Part shown: positions 58,833 to 64,000 of the stretch, piece after piece
Position numbering within the stretch: the first letter of the stretch is position 1
Layout: the number at the start of each line of letters is the position of its first letter
Assembly (NCBI GenBank): GCA_032464575.1
Contig: JAWDKM010000001.1
Location: 558,001 to 622,000, forward strand
From: Pontivivens sp032464575
GTDB lineage: Bacteria > Pseudomonadota > Alphaproteobacteria > Rhodobacterales > Rhodobacteraceae
DNA length: 64,000 nt
Direction of reading: 5' to 3'
The notes under the pieces: model-generated
Databases searched by the model: none
What the model was told of the DNA's origin: nothing
What the model saw: only the letters and a program-made list of their open reading frames with translations
Program-made: the position numbers and the translations under genes

Positions 58833-61499
58833 ATGTCGAACATCAGCCGCTCCGCCCTTTTCGGCAAGCTCAACCCGCTGGGCTACCGCGCCGTCGAAAG
58901 CGCCACCGTCTTCTGCAAGATGCGCGGCAATCCTTATGTCGAGGTCGTGCACTGGCTGCACCAGATCCTGAACGGGCAGGACAGCGACGTGCATCGGATC
59001 GTGCGGCATTTCGAGCTCGACGCGAGCGGTCTGGCCGCCGACATGACGCGCGCGCTCGACACGCTGCCGCGGGGGGCGACGGCGATCTCGGACCTCTCGG
59101 AGCATCTGCCCGACGCGATGGAGCGGGCGTGGGTCTATGCCTCGCTCCTTCATTCCTCCAGTCAGGTGAGGACAGGGCACCTGATCCTCGGCATGGTGAA
59201 AACCGATCCGCTGCGGCGCATCCTGGAGGCGACGTCGCCCGAATGGCGCAAGGTGAAGGCCGAGGCGCTGGCCGATGACTTCGCCGCCATCGTCGCGGGC
59301 TCGCCCGAGGACGCAATGCACCCGCAGGACGGCTCCAACACTGGGGCGGAGCCGGGCGAAGCCTCCGGCGCCCTCGCCCCCGCCGCGATGGGCAAGGAGG
59401 AGGCGCTCAAGCAGTTCTGCACCGACCTCACCGAGGAGGCGCGCACGGGCAAGATCGACCCCATCGTCGGCCGTGACGACGAGATCCGCCAGATCGTCGA
59501 CGTGCTGATGCGCCGTCGCCAGAACAACCCGATCCTCACCGGCGAGGCGGGTGTGGGGAAGACGGCCGTGGTCGAGGGCTTCGCCTTGCGCATCTTCCGC
59601 GGCGACGTCCCCCCGGCGCTGAAGGACGCGCGGCTGCTCGCGCTCGACGTGGGCCTGCTGCAGGCCGGCGCCTCGATGAAGGGCGAGTTCGAGAACCGAC
59701 TGCGCGCCGTCATCGACGAGGTTCAGGCGAGTCCCACGCCCGTCATCCTCTTCGTGGACGAGACCCACACGCTGGTCGGGGCGGGCGGGACGGCAGGCAT
59801 CGGAGATGCGGCGAACCTCCTGAAACCCGCCCTCGCCCGCGGCACCCTGCGCACCATCGGGGCGACGACCTGGGCCGAGTACAAGAAGCATATCGAGAAG
59901 GATCCGGCGCTGACCCGCCGCTTCCAGGTCGTGAAGGTCGAGGAGCCGGACGTGCCGAAGGCAGTGCTGATGATGCGCGGCATCGCCACGATGCTGGAGC
60001 GTCACCACCGGGTGCAGGTGCTCGACGAGGCGATCGAGGCGGCCGTCAGCCTCTCCGCCCGCTACATTCCCGCACGGCAGCTCCCCGACAAATCCGTGAG
60101 CGTCCTCGACACCGCCTGCGCCCGCGTCGCGGTCAGCCAGCACGCCGTCCCGGCGGAGGTGGACAACGCGCGCAAGCGGATCGACGCGCTGGCCACCGAG
60201 TTGGAGATCATCGACCGGGACGAGAGCGCGGGCTACGACGTCACCGAGCGGCGCACGACGATCACCGCGCTGAAGGCGGAGGAAGAGACGCGCCTCGCCG
60301 ACCTCGACGCGCGGTGGGAGGCGGAGAAGGCCGTCGTGGCCCGGATCCTCGACCTGCGGGCGAAGCTGCGGAAGGGCGGCGCGGTCGATGACGCACCCGC
60401 CGACGACGCGCGGGCGGAGCTGCTGAGCGCCCTGCAGGCGGAGAACGCCCGGCTTCGGGAGTTGCAGGGCGAGACTCCACTCATCCTGCCCATCGTGGAC
60501 GCCCAAGCCGTCGCCAGCGTCGTCGGCGACTGGACCGGCATCCCCGTCGGCCGCATGGTCCGGGACGAGATCGCGACGGTGCTCAATCTGGGACACCGCC
60601 TCGCCGCCCGCGTCATCGGGCAGGACCACGCGATGCAGATGATCGCGAAGCGCATCCGCACCTCCCGCGCCGGGCTCGACAACCCCTCGAAGCCCATCGG
60701 CGTGTTCCTCCTCGCCGGCACGTCGGGCGTCGGGAAGACGGAGACGGCGCTGGCGCTGGCCGAAGCGCTCTATGGCGGCGAGCAGAACGTCATCACCATC
60801 AACATGTCCGAGTATCAGGAAGCGCACACCGTCTCCTCGCTGAAGGGCGCGCCGCCGGGATATGTCGGCTATGGCGAGGGCGGGGTGCTGACCGAGGCCG
60901 TGCGGCGCAAGCCCTACTCCGTCGTCCTGCTCGACGAGGTGGAGAAGGCGCATCCGGACGTGCACGAGATCTTCTTCCAGGTCTTCGACAAGGGCGTGAT
61001 GGAGGATGGCGAGGGACGGCTGATCGACTTTCGCAACACGCTGATCCTGCTGACGTCGAATGTCGGCTCGGACCTCGTGATGGACCTCTGCGCCGACCCC
61101 GACCTGATGCCGGAGCCGGACGGGATCGCGAAAGCCCTGCGCGATCCGCTGCTCAAGGTATTCCCGGCAGCCCTGCTGGGCCGCCTCGTCACCATACCCT
61201 ACTACCCGCTGAGCCCGGACATGATCGGGGAGATCACGCGCCTTCAGCTCGACCGGATCGAGGCGCGTGTGAGCAGCACCCATGGCGTGCCGTTCACCTA
61301 TTCGGACGCGGTCGTGCAGACGATCGTGGACCGCTGCCAGGAGGTCGAGAGCGGCGGCCGGATGATCGACGCGATCGTGACGAACACCATGCTGCCCGAC
61401 ATCTCCACCGAGTTCCTGCGGCGCACGATGGAGGGCGGGCGTGTCGCGCGGGTGGCACTCGACGTCGCGGACGGGCAGTTCACCTACGCCTTCGACTGA
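58833..61499 (+). CDS. clpV: T6SS AAA+ ATPase ClpV (TssH)
   Basis: An 888-residue double-AAA+ protein that disassembles the contracted sheath. N-terminal Clp-N domain (LFGKLNPLGYRAVESATVFC; GNPYVEVVHWLHQIL), Walker A1 GEAGVGKTAVVEG (about residue 237), Walker B1 VILFVDETHTLVGAGG, a middle coiled-coil region (about 420-530), Walker A2 GTSGVGKTETALA (about 629), Walker B2 VVLLDEVEKAHPDV. The typical ClpV strings NPYVEVVHWLHQIL and INMSEYQEAHTVSSLKGAPP set it apart from ClpB. ATG at 58833; 38 upstream codons of open frame lie inside tssG and are not family-like. Confidence 0.95.
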   Translation: MSNISRSALFGKLNPLGYRAVESATVFCKMRGNPYVEVVHWLHQILNGQDSDVHRIVRHFELDASGLAADMTRALDTLPRGATAISDLSEHLPDAMERAWVYASLLHSSSQVRTGHLILGMVKTDPLRRILEATSPEWRKVKAEALADDFAAIVAGSPEDAMHPQDGSNTGAEPGEASGALAPAAMGKEEALKQFCTDLTEEARTGKIDPIVGRDDEIRQIVDVLMRRRQNNPILTGEAGVGKTAVVEGFALRIFRGDVPPALKDARLLALDVGLLQAGASMKGEFENRLRAVIDEVQASPTPVILFVDETHTLVGAGGTAGIGDAANLLKPALARGTLRTIGATTWAEYKKHIEKDPALTRRFQVVKVEEPDVPKAVLMMRGIATMLERHHRVQVLDEAIEAAVSLSARYIPARQLPDKSVSVLDTACARVAVSQHAVPAEVDNARKRIDALATELEIIDRDESAGYDVTERRTTITALKAEEETRLADLDARWEAEKAVVARILDLRAKLRKGGAVDDAPADDARAELLSALQAENARLRELQGETPLILPIVDAQAVASVVGDWTGIPVGRMVRDEIATVLNLGHRLAARVIGQDHAMQMIAKRIRTSRAGLDNPSKPIGVFLLAGTSGVGKTETALALAEALYGGEQNVITINMSEYQEAHTVSSLKGAPPGYVGYGEGGVLTEAVRRKPYSVVLLDEVEKAHPDVHEIFFQVFDKGVMEDGEGRLIDFRNTLILLTSNVGSDLVMDLCADPDLMPEPDGIAKALRDPLLKVFPAALLGRLVTIPYYPLSPDMIGEITRLQLDRIEARVSSTHGVPFTYSDAVVQTIVDRCQEVESGGRMIDAIVTNTMLPDISTEFLRRTMEGGRVARVALDVADGQFTYAFD

Positions 61500-61540
61500 C
61501 CGGCTCGGCCGCCCCCTCCAGATATTTTCGCATCCGCACC

Positions 61541-61565
61541 GAACCCGATCCGCATCCCCCGGCAC
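61541..61565 (+). promoter_or_regulatory. ECF-type promoter element (site F), upstream of the TssB-TssC fusion gene
   Basis: GAACC, 14 bases, then CGGCAC; same spacing as the other sites, 68 bases before the ATG at 61633. Lies in the 133-base gap after clpV, next to a GATATTTT intergenic element. Confidence 0.45.
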
Positions 61566-61632
61566 TTACCGACAACACCTGCCGGGGCGGAGGCACCCCC
61601 GAACCGGCCGCAGCAGTCTCGGGAGTTGTCGG

Positions 61633-63423
61633 ATGCCGATGGATATCAAACACGAAGCCGCGGATCTTCTGGAGGGCGCCACTCCGGCAGGCCCCAATAC
61701 CGGCTTCGGCACCCTGTCCGCCCCCCGGACGGAAGCCGCCGGGCAGAGCGCCGCCAAGTTCCGCATCGCCCTGCTCGGCGACTTTTCCGGCCGCGCCAAC
61801 CGGGGCTTGATCGAGATCGGGGACGCGCTCGCGACCCGCAAGCCAATCAAGCTCGACGTGGACAACATCGACGACGTCATCGCGCGCTTCGCCACCACGC
61901 TGGTGCTGCCGGTCGGGGCGGATGGCGCGGGGGTGGAGGTGCGGCTCACCGGCCTCGACGACCTGCACCCCGACGAGATCTACGAGACCGTCGAGCTCTT
62001 CGAGGAGCTGTCGGACCTGCGCGACATGGTCGCCCGCGGCGACCGCTCCGCCCTCGCGGATCTGGAGGAGTGGGCCGAGGAGCACGGACACGCGACAGCT
62101 CCTGCCAAGCGCTCCAAGGGAAGCAACGTCCCCGCCGACCGGCGCCTCAGCGACTTCGAGGCGCTGATCGGCGAGCGGCAGGGCCAGACGGTGGAGGCGA
62201 GCGACACCGACGCGCTGATCGCCCGCATCGTCGGCCCCTATGTCCAGAAGGCCCCCGCGGACGACCAGGACGAGATGCTCGCCGCGGTGGATGCGGCCCT
62301 CTCGGGCGCGATGCGCACGATCCTGCACCACCCCGACTTCCAGACGGTGGAGGCGACCTGGCGCAGCCTCGACTTCCTCGCCCGGCGGATCGAGACCGGG
62401 CCGCGGCTGGAGATCGTGCTCTACGACGTGTCGGCCGAGGAATGGGCCGCCGACCTCGCCGCGGTAGAGGACCTCGCCGAGAGCGGCCTCTTCCGGATGC
62501 TGGCCGAGGAGCCGCAGCTCGACGCGGCGCAAGGCCCGTTCTCCGCCGTCTTTGGCCTCTACACGCTGGAGGAGACGCCGCCCCACGCCCAGCTCATGGG
62601 CCGCATGGCGAAGATCGCGGCGTGGATGAACGCGCCCTTCGTGGCCGCCATCTCCCCCGCCTTCCTCGACATCAAGAAGGAGGACCGCCACCCGCTGGTC
62701 GCCGAAGCGTGGAACGCCCTGCGCGCGCTGCCCGAGGCGGGGCACACGGGCCTTGCGAGCCCCCGCTTCCTGCTCCGCCTGCCCTATGGCGCGCGAACCG
62801 AGCCGGTGGATGCGTTCGGTTTCGAGGAGTTCACCCTGCGCGATGGCCTCAAGGGCATGCTCTGGGCCAACCCGGTGATCCTGTCGGCCACCCTGATGGC
62901 CGCGACCGCCGCGAAGTCGGGCAAGGAGATGCGGCTGGGCGAGATCATGTCGATGGGCGACATCCCCGTCCACACCATGACCGATCCCCACGGCGATCAG
63001 GTCGCCCTGCCCTGCACCGAACGGCTGCTCAACACCCGCACCATTGCCGATGTGGTCGCCCGCGGCTTCATGCCGGTCCTGTCGATCAAGGGGCGCAACG
63101 AGGTGCGGCAGGGCTCGTTCCAGGCCCTCGGCGCCAGCATGCTCGCCGGTCCGTGGGCGTCGGCCGGCGTTCAGGCCGCGGCCGAAAGCAGCATCGAGGT
63201 CGGTCTCGGCGCGGGTGTGCCGACGGCGGATGACGCGTCGGCGGCCGCGACTGAGGCGGAGGAGGATGACCTGCCCGATCTCGATCTCGGCGGCTCCGAC
63301 GACAGCGACGACGATCTCGGTGATCTCGACGACCTGCTCGTGGGCTTCGGCGACGACGCCGACAGCGATGACGACGAGGAAGAGATCGACCCCGAGCTCG
63401 CCGCCCTGCTGGAGGGTCTGTGA
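61633..63423 (+). CDS. TssB-TssC fusion: second T6SS sheath-type protein with acidic tail
   Basis: A 596-residue protein with two sheath domains. Residues 35-165 resemble TssB (KFRIALLGDFSGRANRGLIE, KPIKLDVDNIDDVIARFATT, DDLHPDEIYETVELFEEL). Residues 190-525 resemble TssC (ILHHPDFQTVEATWRSLDFL, SAVFGLYTLEETPPHAQLMG, RFLLRLPYGARTEPVDAFGF). The last 50 residues are almost purely acidic (DDLPDLDLGGSDDSDDDLG). Some alphaproteobacterial T6SS loci carry two tssC-type genes. It lacks the usual TssC C-terminal strand block and so may not form sheath itself. ATG at 61633 follows GGGAG. Its stop overlaps the next start (TGATG). Confidence 0.85.
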   Translation: MPMDIKHEAADLLEGATPAGPNTGFGTLSAPRTEAAGQSAAKFRIALLGDFSGRANRGLIEIGDALATRKPIKLDVDNIDDVIARFATTLVLPVGADGAGVEVRLTGLDDLHPDEIYETVELFEELSDLRDMVARGDRSALADLEEWAEEHGHATAPAKRSKGSNVPADRRLSDFEALIGERQGQTVEASDTDALIARIVGPYVQKAPADDQDEMLAAVDAALSGAMRTILHHPDFQTVEATWRSLDFLARRIETGPRLEIVLYDVSAEEWAADLAAVEDLAESGLFRMLAEEPQLDAAQGPFSAVFGLYTLEETPPHAQLMGRMAKIAAWMNAPFVAAISPAFLDIKKEDRHPLVAEAWNALRALPEAGHTGLASPRFLLRLPYGARTEPVDAFGFEEFTLRDGLKGMLWANPVILSATLMAATAAKSGKEMRLGEIMSMGDIPVHTMTDPHGDQVALPCTERLLNTRTIADVVARGFMPVLSIKGRNEVRQGSFQALGASMLAGPWASAGVQAAAESSIEVGLGAGVPTADDASAAATEAEEDDLPDLDLGGSDDSDDDLGDLDDLLVGFGDDADSDDDEEEIDPELAALLEGL

Positions 63424-63707
63424 TGCAGGACCACTCCAACCGCGTCGCCGCCCCCGCCATCCTGATCGCCGAGGTCGAAGGGGCCTACTGGATGCTCGAG
63501 GGCGACCGTCATTTGGGCGCGATGCTCACCGGCCAGGCGCCCTTCCCGACCCCGGTCTGCTGCCTGCGCTTCGCCTCCTCCTTCGAGTTCGCGACCGCCC
63601 TCGAGGGCATCAGCCCGACGGAGCTGTGGAACATTCACCCCGCGGTGGTCGCCCGGCTCGAGCGGGCGGGCGACCTCGCCTTCGTCACCCTCGACGACGC
63701 CGACTGA
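63423..63707 (+). CDS. Small T6SS-locus protein of unknown function
   Basis: A 94-residue soluble protein between the fusion sheath-type gene and vgrG, not recognised. Its sequence includes APAILIAEVEGAYWMLEGDR and ATALEGISPTELWNIHPAVV. The ATG at 63423 overlaps the previous stop (TGATG) and vgrG begins 23 bases after its stop, so it is cotranscribed. It could be a VgrG-loading adaptor or an immunity-like protein; neither is shown. Confidence 0.7.
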   Translation: MQDHSNRVAAPAILIAEVEGAYWMLEGDRHLGAMLTGQAPFPTPVCCLRFASSFEFATALEGISPTELWNIHPAVVARLERAGDLAFVTLDDAD

Positions 63708-63730
63708 GCCGCGGGAGGAAGGGACAGGTC

Positions 63731-64000
63731 ATGGCCGACGACATCATCCTCGAAGGACGCCAGATCCGGCTGGAGCTTCCGGGCAAGCTGAAGGGCTTCC
63801 TGATGCGCGCCGAGGTGAACGAGGGCCTGAGCCGCATCACCGAGACGACCATCGAGTTCATGTCCCCCGACCTCGACATCGATCTACAGAAGCTGGTGGG
63901 CGAGCGCCTGGGCCTCGAGATCGACGCGCCGAAGGACAAGGTCCGCCACTTCCAGGGCCGCTGCGTGGCCGCCGAATTCCTCGGCTCCCATGCCGGGCGC
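63731..64000 (+). CDS. vgrG: T6SS spike protein VgrG, 5' part
   Basis: The first 90 codons of a VgrG (TssI) gene cut by the window edge. MADDIILEGRQIRLELPGKL, then NEGLSRITETTIEFMSPDLD and IDLQKLVGERLGLEID, FQGRCVAAEFLGSHAGR. This is the gp27-like N-terminal domain, where (V/I)xxxEGLSxxFxxxxxLxSxDxxIDxxxLxG is typical. VgrG trimers form the puncturing tip on Hcp. ATG at 63731 has GGAAGGGACAGG before it. Confidence 0.93.
   Translation, partial: MADDIILEGRQIRLELPGKLKGFLMRAEVNEGLSRITETTIEFMSPDLDIDLQKLVGERLGLEIDAPKDKVRHFQGRCVAAEFLGSHAGR

Noticed and set aside
43869..61565. GGGCAC half-sites read as sigma-54 promoters (TGGCAC-N5-TTGC)
   Set aside because: At none of the six sites does GC fall ten bases after GG in the correct phase, and the window's T6SS genes lack a sigma-54 activator next to them. 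The upstream GAACC at fixed spacing fits an ECF promoter better.
58782..61565. 927-codon minus-strand frame antisense to clpV
   Set aside because: Shadow frame of a clear ClpV gene; composition is His/Arg/Asp-rich without domains.

Overview
The window is high-GC chromosomal DNA from an alphaproteobacterium, almost certainly of the order Rhodobacterales. The reasons are the alaS-recA-cckA neighbourhood, the GAAC-N7-GAAC form of the LexA operator in front of recA, a CckA-type hybrid kinase, a Hint-domain protein, DctB/DctD-like regulators, and gene-dense operons joined by ATGA or GTGA overlaps. I cannot name the genus from the sequence alone.

Left third (1-29,700): ordinary chromosome. Alanyl-tRNA synthetase runs off the left edge. 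recA follows, with two LexA boxes, then a small sulfotransferase-like gene and cckA. Next come an RsmB-type rRNA methyltransferase coupled to a MAPEG protein, a lytic transglycosylase, guaB, a class III CoA-transferase and a beta-propeller/Hint protein. A five-gene acyl-CoA operon (MaoC, acyl-CoA dehydrogenase, histidine phosphatase, APH-like kinase, nitronate monooxygenase) is followed by a TauE/SafE permease, msrP and a DctB/DctD-like pair whose regulator has lost the sigma-54 contact loop. A one-carbon group comes next: a DUF1638 protein, a corrinoid protein, an AlaE-type exporter and a homocysteine S-methyltransferase. It ends with sufE, a lipoprotein and a GFA-family protein.

Middle (29,700-40,150): a decayed region around rnd. 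It holds remnants of at least three IS3-type transposases, an azoR-like pseudogene, RidA and MarR fragments, a TetR regulator, a secreted MRJP/yellow-type propeller overlapping a Tat-exported DJ-1/PfpI protein, and about 3 kb with no gene I can recognise.

Right third (40,150-64,000): a type VI secretion locus cut by the right edge. Leftward of the divergent promoter region are an RGS-like 194-residue protein and a 972-residue acidic protein with three copies of one helical module. Rightward are an ECF sigma factor, a membrane anti-sigma factor, a subtilase lipoprotein, a caspase-like/peptidoglycan-binding protein, a heme-binding HAMP sensor overlapping a PpkA-type kinase, tssA, tssB, tssC, hcp, a bacterial voltage-gated sodium channel, tagJ, tssE, tssF, tssG, clpV, a TssB-TssC fusion protein, a small unknown protein and the start of vgrG. 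tssJ, tssK, tssL, tssM and a PAAR gene are not in the window.

The most interesting signal is a two-part element, GAACC followed at fixed distance by G-M-A-C or a close variant. It lies upstream of six transcription units of this locus, including the ECF gene itself. It suggests that one ECF sigma factor controls the secretion machine and its unusual accessory genes (RGS-like protein, repeat protein, sodium channel operon).
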